This document shows positions 1 through 7,867 of a stretch of DNA of 64,000 nucleotides, piece by piece. The notes below the pieces were generated by a model. The model ran no database searches and was not told the origin of the DNA. It saw only the letters and a program-made list of their open reading frames with translations. Location: NCBI RefSeq assembly GCF_002157225.2, contig NZ_CP020038.1:5114501-5178500 (forward strand). Reading direction: 5' to 3'. Within the stretch, counting starts at the first letter, position 1. Each line of letters starts with the position of its first letter. Made by a program: the position numbers and the translations under genes. The stretch comes from Agarilytica rhodophyticola. GTDB lineage: Bacteria > Pseudomonadota > Gammaproteobacteria > Pseudomonadales > Cellvibrionaceae.

Positions 1-192
1 AAAAGCCTGCTCTGCTCCGTAATTAACCACAAAACAAGGTGAGTTTTCTTGAAAATACTCATCAATAGCACCTTCATCACTCCAATCCAAATCGCTAGGA
101 ATAAGCACATTTATCGCTTGTTCTTCAAAAACCGCACTGACAGCCTCGGCAAATTCTTTTTGCGCTGCACGTAATAAGACTCTGAAACCCAA
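1..192 (-). CDS. N-terminal part of a possible RmlD-like sugar-nucleotide-binding protein (runs off the window)
   Basis: The reading frame is open from 192 to the left window edge and closed upstream by an in-frame TAG. The only plausible start is a TTG at 192, with an AAGGG ribosome-binding site seven bases before it. The 64 visible residues begin LGFRVLLRAAQ and end with SPCFVVNYGAEQ. A first strand followed by a helix and a later hydrophobic VVN strand resembles the start of NAD(P)-dependent dTDP-4-dehydrorhamnose reductase-like Rossmann proteins. The usual glycine-rich loop is not obvious. The frame is probably real; the family is a weak inference. Confidence 0.4.
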   Translation of the reverse strand, partial: MGFRVLLRAAQKEFAEAVSAVFEEQAINVLIPSDLDWSDEGAIDEYFQENSPCFVVNYGAEQAF

Positions 193-275
193 CTGGACAC
201 CCTTATATAAAGCTTTTAAACACTAATGAGATAGCATATTAAATTAAAATGAAGACGATACGCATCATTTAATAT

Positions 276-707
276 TTAATCATCAGCTTGGCTGCTGTTA
301 TAAGCACAATGCGCGTCTTCTATCTGAGAGCGGTGCTCAATCGCCCAATTGGCCAACACACTGATATGGCCAACTAAAGATAGTCCCATATCAGTCAAAC
401 TATATTCTACCGATGGTGGCCGAGTATCAAAGACCTGCCGATGCACCAAACCATCATATTCTAGACCTCGCAAAGTCGATGTTAGCATGCGCTGAGAAAT
501 ACCATCGATGGCACGCATAAGTGAGCGAAAACGTTCAGGTTGACGCCCTAGACGCATTAGCACAAGCACACTCCACTTATCACCGACTCGGGTCAATATA
601 TCACGCACAGGGCATGCATCACTCTCATCATCTGCCAGCCACTGGTCGATCCCTTTATTGATGCTTTCAATCAATGAGGTGGTTACTTTTATGTTACCAA
701 AAGACAA
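276..707 (-). CDS. HxlR-family winged-helix transcriptional regulator
   Basis: A 143-residue protein with the HxlR (MarR-like) winged helix over roughly residues 30-115. The family signature is visible: CPVRDILTRVGDKWSVLVL, then the recognition-helix segment GISQRMLTSTLRGLEYDGLV and the wing VEYSLTDMG. The first cysteine (CPV) sits where redox- or electrophile-sensing HxlR/YodB proteins carry their reactive cysteine, so sensing by thiol modification is possible but unproven. The start is TTG at 707, with AAGGA about ten bases upstream. It is divergent from the SnoaL-like/SDR genes beginning at 897 and probably controls them and itself. Confidence 0.85.
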   Translation of the reverse strand: MSFGNIKVTTSLIESINKGIDQWLADDESDACPVRDILTRVGDKWSVLVLMRLGRQPERFRSLMRAIDGISQRMLTSTLRGLEYDGLVHRQVFDTRPPSVEYSLTDMGLSLVGHISVLANWAIEHRSQIEDAHCAYNSSQADD

Positions 708-788
708 AATTCTGCTTCCTTATGCCGTCAATGTATTTCTACTAGAATAGCTCGAATATAGCGTCATTTTATCGCCAACCGTTAGTAC

Positions 789-828
789 TGGCTATATATA
801 GAAAACTAATCTGATGGGTAGATAGCCA
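789..828. repeat. Inverted repeat in the HxlR/SnoaL divergent promoter region
   Basis: TGGCTAT at 789-795 is matched by ATAGCCA at 822-828, perfect 7-bp arms separated by 26 bases. It lies between the HxlR gene and its divergent neighbour, where an operator would be expected. No direct evidence of binding. Confidence 0.25.
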
Positions 829-896
829 ATAAGTGCAATCAAAGCCCAAATAGAACCTCATATGAATAGTTGTATTTAAATTCACAAGGTAAAATT

Positions 897-1343
897 ATGA
901 TACAAGACGATAATGAAATAACAAAAGTCAGAGAAAATTTAGCAAGCTGGCTGCGCGCTTTTAACGCAAAGAATATGGATTCTCTTTTCTCACTATACGA
1001 CCCCAACAGTTTATATGCCAACGCTAATGCACCACTTATGCGCGGTATAGAACAGATAAAACCCTGGTACCAAGAGGCCTTAGCTAACGTCCAAGGTGAA
1101 CTACTGTACCGGGAAGAAGCCGCCATTCAAGATGGTAACTTGGCCATGTTATTAGGCGCTTACTACTTTAAGCCACCACATGAGATTGCACCACCAAGTG
1201 ATGCCAAACTCACAGGGGGCACAGGACGGGTCGCACTGGTGTATAAACGCAATCAGGAAGGTGACTGGAAGTTATTATTCGACATGGACAATACACCGCC
1301 AGACATTAGCCCTGAAACATTTCTGCAGCCTACCAGCGTCTAA
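897..1343 (+). CDS. SnoaL/NTF2-like (DUF4440-type) protein
   Basis: A 148-residue soluble protein with the NTF2-like cone fold pattern: an N-terminal helix pair (VRENLASWLRAFNAKNMDSL), a short strand with a tyrosine-rich loop, a mid helix (IKPWYQEAL) and a C-terminal strand WKLLFDMDNTPP. Related proteins act as small isomerases/hydrolases or as ligand-binding accessory proteins. ATG 897 is chosen over an in-frame TTG at 870 because AAGGT stands seven bases before it. First gene of a probable three-gene unit (second SnoaL-like protein, then SDR) divergent from the HxlR regulator. Substrate unknown. Confidence 0.75.
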   Translation: MIQDDNEITKVRENLASWLRAFNAKNMDSLFSLYDPNSLYANANAPLMRGIEQIKPWYQEALANVQGELLYREEAAIQDGNLAMLLGAYYFKPPHEIAPPSDAKLTGGTGRVALVYKRNQEGDWKLLFDMDNTPPDISPETFLQPTSV

Positions 1344-1373
1344 AACAAAACCTCATTAGTATAGAGACATATC

Positions 1374-1787
1374 ATGCAAAATAAACGAAAAATCGCCCAT
1401 TACCCGCATCAAATTGTTGAGCGTGTCGCTGAATTTATCGAACAAGGGGATCTAGAGGGTATCGTCACAATGTTTCATCCTCAATGCAAAATTGCTATGG
1501 ATCCGGAACAAGCACCAATGGAAGGCCACGACGCGGTACGATCAATATTTTCCGACTATGTTGCACAAAAAGTTAAACTGCTCGGCACTGTATCGGGTGA
1601 AATGATTAACGACGACATTGCCATTCTTCAAGGATCTTGGAGTATCGAAGATGCAGAGGGAAACACATTAGGAGGAGGCATTTCTACAGAGGTAACAAAA
1701 CGTTTGGATCACGGTGGATGGGTATATTTTATCGACTGTCCTATTCGCGTTCCCTCTGTTAGCACTCATAAACCATCAGAGACTTAA
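1374..1787 (+). CDS. Second SnoaL/NTF2-like protein
   Basis: A 137-residue protein with an NTF2-like layout: N-terminal helices (HQIVERVAEFIEQGDLEGIVTMF), a GHDAVRSIF helix typical of SnoaL-like domains, and C-terminal beta strands (DDIAILQGSWSIED). It follows the first NTF2-like gene after 30 bases and precedes the SDR gene, so co-transcription is likely. The two NTF2-like proteins are only distantly similar and may act as a heteromer or on successive intermediates; that is inference. The ATG has no strong ribosome-binding site. Confidence 0.7.
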   Translation: MQNKRKIAHYPHQIVERVAEFIEQGDLEGIVTMFHPQCKIAMDPEQAPMEGHDAVRSIFSDYVAQKVKLLGTVSGEMINDDIAILQGSWSIEDAEGNTLGGGISTEVTKRLDHGGWVYFIDCPIRVPSVSTHKPSET

Positions 1788-1867
1788 CACCTATTTGTTG
1801 TATGACAGCGCCCAATAAATAAGGCATGATGATGTAAGTTTTAAATGTAAAAGATGGAGTATCGTCG

Positions 1868-2617
1868 ATGTCAAAAAAAGTGGCGCTCATCACTGGCGGT
1901 AGTCGCGGCATTGGCGCTGCGACAGCCATAAAGTTTGCCGAAAACGGTTTTGATATATGCATCAATTATGTGGCGAATAAATCTGCGGCAGAAGATGTGG
2001 CCAACACAATTGATAAATTTGGTGTTAAATCTATATGTGTGCAGGCGGATATCTCTAATGAGCAAGAGGTGATAAAACTTTTTGCGACTGTGGATCAAGA
2101 ATTGGGCTGCGTCAGTGCCGTTATTAATAATGCAGCAATATTGACTACCCAAACACGTCTAGAAAATATAGACGCTAAACGTCTCAATACAATTTTTCAA
2201 ACCAATGTCACAAGTGCTTTTTTATGCTGCCGAGAAGCCGTAAGAAGAATGTCCTATAAGAATGGTGGGGCGGGTGGCGTAATCGTTAATGTCTCGTCTA
2301 ATGCTGCTAAAACAGGATCACCTAATGAATATATTGACTACGCTGCATCAAAAGGAGCGATAGATACTTTAACAAAGGGTCTCGCTCTAGAAGTAGCCGA
2401 TGAAGGTATTCGAGTCAACGCCGTGCGCCCAGGTTTGATTTATACCGAGATGCATACCTCAGGGGGAGAACCGAATAGAGTTGATCGATTAAAAAATAAA
2501 ATACCGATGCAACGAGGGGGACAAGCAACCGAAGTGGCTGAAGCGATTTACTGGCTGGCCTCGGATCACTCCTCATTTTCAACGGGTAGCTTTATTGATT
2601 TGACAGGAGGACTTTAA
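1868..2617 (+). CDS. Short-chain dehydrogenase/reductase (FabG/glucose-dehydrogenase-like)
   Basis: A 249-residue classical SDR. The cofactor motif GGSRGIGAAT is at residues 10-19, the NNAA motif follows the fourth strand, and the catalytic Ser (NVSSNAAKTGS), Tyr and Lys (YAASKGA) are all present. After the active site comes the usual PG segment (VRPGLIYTEMH). The arginine just after the first glycine motif suggests NADP(H) preference. GGAG about nine bases before ATG 1868 supports the start. It closes the HxlR-linked cluster, probably oxidising or reducing a small hydroxy or keto compound. Specificity cannot be read from sequence. Confidence 0.9.
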   Translation: MSKKVALITGGSRGIGAATAIKFAENGFDICINYVANKSAAEDVANTIDKFGVKSICVQADISNEQEVIKLFATVDQELGCVSAVINNAAILTTQTRLENIDAKRLNTIFQTNVTSAFLCCREAVRRMSYKNGGAGGVIVNVSSNAAKTGSPNEYIDYAASKGAIDTLTKGLALEVADEGIRVNAVRPGLIYTEMHTSGGEPNRVDRLKNKIPMQRGGQATEVAEAIYWLASDHSSFSTGSFIDLTGGL

Positions 2618-2682
2618 ACACAACTGCGCTATAAACAATATTAGTTTTATTCGCGATAGCTAACTGCTTTAGCTAGGCTAAT

Positions 2683-3303
2683 TTATAATTCTTCCTCTGG
2701 TGCTTCCATTACCATTTTTACCCTATATTCCACATCCTTAAGCATGTGTTCACTATCCATAGCCGCACGCGCTCTAAAAACATAACCTTGACGCAAATCA
2801 AACATCAGCCGGGCGCGCTCCATTGAAGGAAAATTCTTCGGCAAAGCACCTCTGGCTTTCTCCAATTCAAAACGCCGGCACAACCTTGCATCAGTGTCTT
2901 TGATTGCTCGCTGTAGCAATTCTTGCGTACCTTCAACTTCTTCAGCGCTGGCAGCAACGCAAGATGTTAGAAAACATCCACTTGAACCACTGTCATTATC
3001 AACACTATAACTGATCACCGCCTTCATAAAAGCACGTACCGCTTTATGGATATCAGGCTCGGTTTCAAAAGCTACCAAAGGTGCACATGCATCGTTGGAA
3101 GCATAGCAGTCAATAGTTTCTAGATAGAGTTTATGCTTATCTCCAAAAACGGCATAAAGGCTTGGGCTATTGATTCCCATTGCCTGAGTTAAATCCTTCA
3201 TCGATGCACCATCATAGCCTTTCGCCCAAAATACATGCATCGCCGCTAACAGCGCCTTTTCTCGCTCGAAAGCTCGTGGCCTACCCGCTTTTTTTGCTGC
3301 CAT
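2683..3303 (-). CDS. TetR/AcrR-family transcriptional regulator
   Basis: A 206-residue TetR-type repressor with a basic start (AAKKAGRPRAF) and a helix-turn-helix at residues 30-55 (GASMKDLTQAMGINSPSLY). It is followed by FGDKHKLY, which marks the subfamily that often controls redox or detoxification genes. The C-terminal ligand domain is not diagnostic. The longer in-frame start, TTG at 3348, is less likely than ATG 3303, which has AGAGG upstream. It is divergent from the redoxin gene; the shared intergenic region carries three near-identical 16-bp repeats that are good operator candidates. Confidence 0.88.
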   Translation of the reverse strand: MAAKKAGRPRAFEREKALLAAMHVFWAKGYDGASMKDLTQAMGINSPSLYAVFGDKHKLYLETIDCYASNDACAPLVAFETEPDIHKAVRAFMKAVISYSVDNDSGSSGCFLTSCVAASAEEVEGTQELLQRAIKDTDARLCRRFELEKARGALPKNFPSMERARLMFDLRQGYVFRARAAMDSEHMLKDVEYRVKMVMEAPEEEL

Positions 3304-3344
3304 TGGTATCGAACACCCTCTGTTACTAACTTTATAGATTAATA

Positions 3345-3360
3345 GCAATCATTACATAAT
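3345..3360. promoter_or_regulatory. Putative TetR operator, copy 1
   Basis: GCAATCATTACATAAT, 14 of 16 bases identical to the copy at 3501. It lies in the leader of the TetR gene, about 40 bases before its ATG, and could serve autoregulation. Its core AATCATT is itself an odd palindrome. Confidence 0.5.
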
Positions 3361-3452
3361 TTTCATAAAAATTAAACAAAACCTAATTATTCGTTTAATT
3401 ATAGGATTTTTTTATCGATTTCATATAGTGCTTTGATAAATTTATTTTTGTT

Positions 3453-3468
3453 ATAAACATTACAAAAT
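3453..3468. promoter_or_regulatory. Putative TetR operator, copy 2
   Basis: ATAAACATTACAAAAT, 14 of 16 bases identical to copy 3. It ends two bases before the TTGACA box of the redoxin promoter. Copies 2 and 3 start 48 bp apart and bracket that promoter. Confidence 0.5.
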
Positions 3469-3470
3469 AG

Positions 3471-3499
3471 TTGACATTGGCGCGCAAATACAATTTAAT
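3471..3499 (+). promoter_or_regulatory. Sigma-70 promoter of the redoxin operon
   Basis: Consensus -35 TTGACA at 3471-3476, a 17-base spacer, and -10 TTTAAT at 3494-3499. It is about 32 bases upstream of the redoxin ATG and lies between operator-like copies 2 and 3, an arrangement suited to repression by the divergent TetR protein. Confidence 0.6.
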
Positions 3500-3500
3500 A

Positions 3501-3516
3501 ACAATCATTACAAAAT
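3501..3516. promoter_or_regulatory. Putative TetR operator, copy 3
   Basis: ACAATCATTACAAAAT immediately downstream of the -10 box, where a bound repressor would block transcription start. Confidence 0.5.
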
Positions 3517-3530
3517 ATGAGAGCAAAATA

Positions 3531-4061
3531 ATGAGTATACAGAAACCCAAAGCAGGGCAAAGTTTCCCTTCAATAACCATGAATGATCTACAAGGAGGCA
3601 CACGGGATTTATCTAAGCCCAATGCACCTTACGATTGGCAAATGGTGGTTGTCTATCGAGGTAAACACTGCCCTCTTTGCACCCGCTATTTATCTGAACT
3701 CAACACATTGTTACCGGAGTTTCATGCCTTGGGCATTGACGTAGTAGCAGTATCCGCGGATACAGAAGTAAGAGCGAAAGAACAAATATCTCAAATAAAC
3801 CCTAATTTTAACATCGCTTATGGCCTGACCATAGAACAGATGCAAACTCTAGGTCTGTATATTTCCAACCCTCGTTCACAAGCTGAATATGACCGCCCCT
3901 TTGCTGAGCCAGGATTATTTGTAATTAACGCCGAAGGCAATATACAAATCGTCGATATTTCCAATGCGCCGTTCGTACGCCCGGAATTGACGTCTTTGTT
4001 AATGGGCTTGAAATTTATCCGTAACCCCGAAAATAACTACCCCGTAAGAGGAACCTACTAA
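3531..4061 (+). CDS. Peroxiredoxin-like (AhpC/TSA) thioredoxin-fold protein
   Basis: A 176-residue cytoplasmic thioredoxin-fold protein. After an AhpC/TSA-type opening (KPKAGQSFPSITM) comes VVVYRGKHCPLCTRYL. The CPLC pair, around residues 49-52, occupies the active-site position, so this is a CxxC redoxin rather than a typical two-Cys peroxiredoxin. The later segment IDVVAVSADTE is the usual beta-alpha unit. ATG 3531 fits the MSIQKPKAG start; the frame upstream to TTG 3471 is promoter sequence. The gene overlaps its downstream neighbour by one base (TAATG). Probably detoxifies peroxides or electrophiles under TetR control. Confidence 0.82.
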   Translation: MSIQKPKAGQSFPSITMNDLQGGTRDLSKPNAPYDWQMVVVYRGKHCPLCTRYLSELNTLLPEFHALGIDVVAVSADTEVRAKEQISQINPNFNIAYGLTIEQMQTLGLYISNPRSQAEYDRPFAEPGLFVINAEGNIQIVDISNAPFVRPELTSLLMGLKFIRNPENNYPVRGTY

Positions 4062-4459
4062 TGACAACCAATGAAGCTCGTGTTCAAGAAGTTCGCCAGA
4101 CAATGGATAACTTAATTCAAACTGCCACCAGTTATGATATCGATACGCTTGATAGTATCTATCACGATAAACTTCAGGTCGTTATGGTAGATACCGAAGA
4201 CAATGTTAATACCGCTGATAAGCAGGCATTTAAAGGCATATTTAAATCTAAGCGTGATGCAGGCGATCCTCCTATGAGCACCTGGGCAAAGTTCCATCGT
4301 ATTGATGTAGAAGGAGACCAAGCTCATGTTGTGTTATCTCGTAAAAATAATTTAAGTGGCCAGGATATGGTACTTGTCTTAAGTATTGATCTGATATTTG
4401 AAGATGGGCGCTGGCAAGTCATACGAGAATTCATTTTTTTACGCCCCGAAGAAAAATAA
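4061..4459 (+). CDS. NTF2-like (SnoaL/DUF4440-type) protein coupled to the redoxin
   Basis: A 132-residue NTF2-like protein: an N-terminal helix (RVQEVRQTMDNLIQTATSY), then DTLDSIYHDKLQVVMVDTED, and a closing strand RWQVIREFIFLR typical of DUF4440-type folds. Its ATG overlaps the stop of the redoxin gene as TAATG, so translation is coupled and the two products are probably made in equal amounts. A strong stem-loop follows directly, ending this two-gene unit. The molecular role is unknown. Confidence 0.75.
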   Translation: MTTNEARVQEVRQTMDNLIQTATSYDIDTLDSIYHDKLQVVMVDTEDNVNTADKQAFKGIFKSKRDAGDPPMSTWAKFHRIDVEGDQAHVVLSRKNNLSGQDMVLVLSIDLIFEDGRWQVIREFIFLRPEEK

Positions 4460-4469
4460 ATGCTTTCAC

Positions 4470-4516
4470 TGAAGGCCTAGCGTTAACACTAAAGCAAAGG
4501 CCTTCACCTTTGTTTT
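4470..4516 (+). terminator. Rho-independent-type terminator after the redoxin/NTF2 operon
   Basis: A perfect 9-bp stem, TGAAGGCCT (4470-4478) with AGGCCTTCA (4498-4506), a 19-base loop, and a T-rich tail CCTTTGTTTTTA. Confidence 0.7.
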
Positions 4517-4584
4517 TAGCGGTTCGTAATAAGGTCAAGATTAATTTAACACAGCAATTTAACACTATAAAGAGAGTCAATATC

Positions 4585-5001
4585 GTGGTAAACACATTGA
4601 AAAAATTCGCCTACTGGGGAGCAACCGCTATCCTTTTATTTCTTCTTGCTTGGGCAACGGGATCATATATTATAATTCACGACACACAAGCAGGTTTCTT
4701 TGAAGCTTTTGGTTATCCAACTTACCTTGTTTATCCCTTAGCAGCACTTAAGTTTATCGCCATTCTTGTTATTGTTAGCCATCGTTTTAACGACTTAAGA
4801 GATATGGTTTATGCCGCTTATTTTTTTAATATGATACTGGCACTTGTAGGCCATATTGTCTATGGAGATTTTTACGGTCATGCGGTTGTGGGTTTATTGG
4901 CGATCCCTGTTTCTTATTTATTGGGTAACCAAGTAAGAGGACGCCCTAAGTACAATTTCTTTGGCACATGGACGCACCCAGAGCCTAGTGCTAGCAATTA
5001 A
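4585..5001 (+). CDS. DoxX-like small integral membrane protein
   Basis: A 138-residue protein with four predicted membrane segments: ATAILLFLLAWATGSYII, TYLVYPLAALKFIAILVIVS, the segment MVYAAYFFNMILALVGHIVY, and AVVGLLAIPVSYLLG. This matches the DoxX-like family of inner-membrane proteins, often found beside redox or detoxification genes. The upstream open frame from 4510 includes terminator sequence. GTG 4585, preceded by AAAGAGAG at about eight bases, is the preferred start. It follows the redoxin operon terminator, so it may have its own promoter or receive read-through. Function is not defined for this subfamily. Confidence 0.7.
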   Translation: MVNTLKKFAYWGATAILLFLLAWATGSYIIIHDTQAGFFEAFGYPTYLVYPLAALKFIAILVIVSHRFNDLRDMVYAAYFFNMILALVGHIVYGDFYGHAVVGLLAIPVSYLLGNQVRGRPKYNFFGTWTHPEPSASN

Positions 5002-5110
5002 TTGTATATGAGTGGGCAAATTATCATATTTCATCAGTATTTGAGAATATATGCCTGAACTAAGTTAATCGCTATAATTGCATTTCTTAAATCCTGTCGT
5101 GGCGATTAAA

Positions 5111-6157
5111 ATGAAATACATAGTCAGTCTTGTCGTACTTTTTAGCACATTATTTTGTAATACATTGTGCGCAGTTGAAAAGTACCCTCTTCTACCCGCT
5201 CCTGTGAGTAATAATGCCGTTACTATGGTTAGCAACCAAACAGGGGATTATATACTCAGTTTTATGGGCTTAGGAAAAAACAAAGATTACAGCGCTGTCC
5301 ACAATAAAGTATATGCTCTAAAACTTGGAGATAAAGTTTGGCAAGCGAAGAATCCGGTTCCCTCTTCCCTTAGATTAAAAGGCCGCCTGGCAAGTATTGC
5401 AGTCGCAGTTAAAGATCAAGCCTATATTTTTGGCGGTTATACCGTAGCAAAAGATCACAGTGAAATATCCAGCCCAGATAACTTTCGTTACGATGTGGCA
5501 AAAGATAGTTATTACCCAATAAGCGCTATGCCTGTTGCTGTAGATGATGCCATCGCTTTGGTCTATCAAAACAGATACATTTATTTGATCAGCGGCTGGC
5601 ACAATGATGGCAACGTTAATTTAGTGCAAGTATACGATACTAAACTCAATAGTTGGCAACAAGCTTCTCCTCTCCCCGGGAATGCCGTATTTGGACATGC
5701 AGGAGGTATTGTTGGAGATAAAATACTGCTTTGCGATGGTGTTCGTGTACAAGTACATCAAAATAAAAGACGCAGTTTTTCAATGGAAAACGCATGCTAC
5801 TTAGGTACTATACAAGAAAACACTCCGTATAAAATAGATTGGCATAAAGTAAAGCATCCAACAGGTAAAGGGCGCTATCGTATGGCAGCTACAGGCTACC
5901 AAGGTGATATATGGTTTTATGGTGGCTCTGAAAATCCTTATAATTATAATGGTATCGGTTACAATAAAGAACCATCCCTACCAACAAAAGAGATATGGCG
6001 TTTTAACCTAGCAAAAAAACGATGGTCTGTTAGTCAGGCAAACACCAGTAGTATGGATCATAGAGGATTAATAACGTATAAAGACCAACTATTAGTTGTA
6101 GGTGGTATGGGAAAAGAACAAAAAGTGTTAAATATGATTCAAGTTGTCCATCAATAA
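5111..6157 (+). CDS. Exported kelch-repeat beta-propeller protein (NanM-like)
   Basis: A 348-residue protein with a signal peptide (MKYIVSLVVLFSTLFCNTLCA). Kelch blades are recognised by repeated GG-containing strands: QAYIFGGYTV, RYIYLISGWHND, DIWFYGGSEN and QLLVVGGMGKEQ, each followed by a tryptophan-bearing strand such as LNSWQQASPLP. Periplasmic proteins of this shape include N-acetylneuraminate epimerase (NanM) and related sugar mutarotases, but no sialic acid genes are nearby, so the substrate is open. ATG 5111 is chosen because it starts the signal peptide; the frame extends upstream to a TTG at 5078. Monocistronic by context. Confidence 0.75.
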   Translation: MKYIVSLVVLFSTLFCNTLCAVEKYPLLPAPVSNNAVTMVSNQTGDYILSFMGLGKNKDYSAVHNKVYALKLGDKVWQAKNPVPSSLRLKGRLASIAVAVKDQAYIFGGYTVAKDHSEISSPDNFRYDVAKDSYYPISAMPVAVDDAIALVYQNRYIYLISGWHNDGNVNLVQVYDTKLNSWQQASPLPGNAVFGHAGGIVGDKILLCDGVRVQVHQNKRRSFSMENACYLGTIQENTPYKIDWHKVKHPTGKGRYRMAATGYQGDIWFYGGSENPYNYNGIGYNKEPSLPTKEIWRFNLAKKRWSVSQANTSSMDHRGLITYKDQLLVVGGMGKEQKVLNMIQVVHQ

Positions 6158-6224
6158 TAGATAGTGAGCCACTGCTAAAGTGATAGAGGAAACAATTTAA
6201 GCATTCCCTTTACACAAAAACCCT

Positions 6225-6255
6225 CTATTTTTAAAATGGCCTATCAATAGGCCAT
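6225..6255 (-). terminator. Terminator of the agmatinase-like gene
   Basis: The perfect 8-bp stem ATGGCCTA/TAGGCCAT with loop TCAA lies at 6236-6255, followed on the minus strand by TTTTAAAAATA. It lies between the convergent kelch and ureohydrolase genes and may work in both directions. Confidence 0.6.
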
Positions 6256-6262
6256 AAATCCC

Positions 6263-7087
6263 TTAACAATCCAGCATCTTGCCACACACTTCTTTATATA
6301 ACTTGTTAACAACCGCAGCAGTCATATCGTTAATATCACGAGTAGGATTGTATTCAACAATATCAGCACCAATAACCGGCACATCAATAGACTGAATAAC
6401 ATCTAGTATTTGCCTAACAGTTAGACCCCCAGGTTCATGGTGGGAAACGCCTGGAGCAAAAGCAGGATCTAAGGCATCAATATCGATAGTGATATAAACG
6501 GGGCCGTCTAGTTTAATTTGGTCTGATCCGCACCAATTCTTCATCTCATAAATTTCAACATTAAAACGCTCGGCCTGCTCGCGCTGATGTTGGTTTAAAG
6601 TACGAATACCGACTTGAACAAGCCTGCGAGCGAAATTATTTTCCATAATACGTGCAAACGGACAAGCATGAGAGAGGGGATTATTATCAAGAATGTCGTA
6701 AAGGTCTGGATGAGCGTCGAAATGAAGAATAGTAATATCCTGATGATGCTTAGCTAAACCTTTTAAAATCGGAAAAGTAATGGAATGATCGCCACCAAAG
6801 GTTAAAGGTTTACCACTGCGCATAACCACTTCAGCGATAGTATGTTCTAGTACGGCAAAGGCTTGTCCAGGATGCTGCCATGTCATATCGCCAATATCCA
6901 CAATTAGGGGATGGTCACCTAATTCCCTCCCCAACTCCGTACTCGTATTACTGGCATCGCACTGCATCATCTGACGAATAATAGCCGGTGCCTTGGCAGG
7001 CCCTTTTAAATACGAAGAATAATCATCAAACGGCATACCGAGCAAAACTACACTATTAGGCTTCACATCGTTTATTGTTGAGTACAT
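6263..7087 (-). CDS. Agmatinase/arginase-family ureohydrolase
   Basis: A 274-residue ureohydrolase with all binuclear manganese motifs: GGDHSITFP, FDAHPDLYD and ITIDIDALDPAFAPGV, in the right order. These are the ligands of the arginase/agmatinase/formimidoylglutamase fold, which hydrolyses a guanidino group to urea or a related product. Length and the HHEPGG segment after the last motif suit the agmatinase (SpeB) side, but proteins of this branch also act on other guanidino compounds. ATG 7087 has AGGA five bases upstream and is preferred over ATG 7105. No polyamine genes adjoin, so specificity is uncertain. Confidence 0.85.
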   Translation of the reverse strand: MYSTINDVKPNSVVLLGMPFDDYSSYLKGPAKAPAIIRQMMQCDASNTSTELGRELGDHPLIVDIGDMTWQHPGQAFAVLEHTIAEVVMRSGKPLTFGGDHSITFPILKGLAKHHQDITILHFDAHPDLYDILDNNPLSHACPFARIMENNFARRLVQVGIRTLNQHQREQAERFNVEIYEMKNWCGSDQIKLDGPVYITIDIDALDPAFAPGVSHHEPGGLTVRQILDVIQSIDVPVIGADIVEYNPTRDINDMTAAVVNKLYKEVCGKMLDC

Positions 7088-7155
7088 ATTTATCCTATTT
7101 AGCATAAAACGTTAGCTTACAGTCCGAAGCTGTGCTGGTAACAACCAGAAGTTTG

Positions 7156-7641
7156 TTACATATTCTTATTTGACGTATACATAGTTTTCTTACCATGATA
7201 ACTATTAAACAAAGCTTCATGAGATGACCTGGAAAACACATCCTCCCTTGTGGGATATTGACTAATCCAATCAATAAGCATCTCTAAATTTGCATCCTGC
7301 TCGGCTTTAGAGACATATTTGTGTGGTTCCCAAGGTCGTTTTTTGGCATTAGCAATACAGTCCTCGACCGATAAATTCATAAATATTATTTCACTTGCTT
7401 GAGTGAGAACTAGCGCTAGTAAATCAGAATAACACCCTTCAACCACCCAAGTATCACTGGCATTAATAAAATCATCCACTTCTAGCTTGGCATCACTTAT
7501 AGGTTTTCTCTGAGGAGGATCACTTGGCAACCAAGCGACCGTATCCAAATCTAAATGAGACAGCTCCTCATCTTGACACAAAGCCTTAGCAAGAGTGGAC
7601 TTACCAGAGCCTGAATTACCAAATATTACAACTTTTCTCAA
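7156..7641 (-). CDS. Small P-loop kinase-like NTPase
   Basis: A 161-residue protein opening with the Walker A motif [18 protein letters not shown] at residues 4-21. It continues with an adenylate-kinase/FlaR-like layout: DLDTVAWLP, then DTWVVEGCYSDLL, a strand EIIFMNL as Walker B equivalent, and basic lid residues (KKRPWEPHKY). Proteins of this type are annotated as adenylate-kinase-like or topology-modulation proteins, with unproven substrates. The start is TTG 7641, with AAGGA seven bases before it. It stands alone, in the same direction as the ureohydrolase 69 bases downstream. Confidence 0.75.
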   Translation of the reverse strand: MRKVVIFGNSGSGKSTLAKALCQDEELSHLDLDTVAWLPSDPPQRKPISDAKLEVDDFINASDTWVVEGCYSDLLALVLTQASEIIFMNLSVEDCIANAKKRPWEPHKYVSKAEQDANLEMLIDWISQYPTREDVFSRSSHEALFNSYHGKKTMYTSNKNM

Positions 7642-7867
7642 CGCTATTTCCTTTTGTTTTTAGCAGTTATCCAACACACATTTAAATATTATTAACGTGA
7701 TTATACGCAGGATTAAATCTATATGTCTTGATAAGAAGCTAATCAACACTAATAATGTCGCTAATAATTATGCCAACGCGTTCTGGTAGAAATCTTGCGA
7801 ATTTTCAGTCACACTTTTTTCCTATTGATTATAACTTTACTCACACAAAAACTTGAGAATTAAAGAG

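Noticed and set aside
839-1126. Minus-strand frame opposite the first SnoaL-like gene
   Set aside because: Shadow of a better-supported plus-strand gene with ribosome-binding site and family match.
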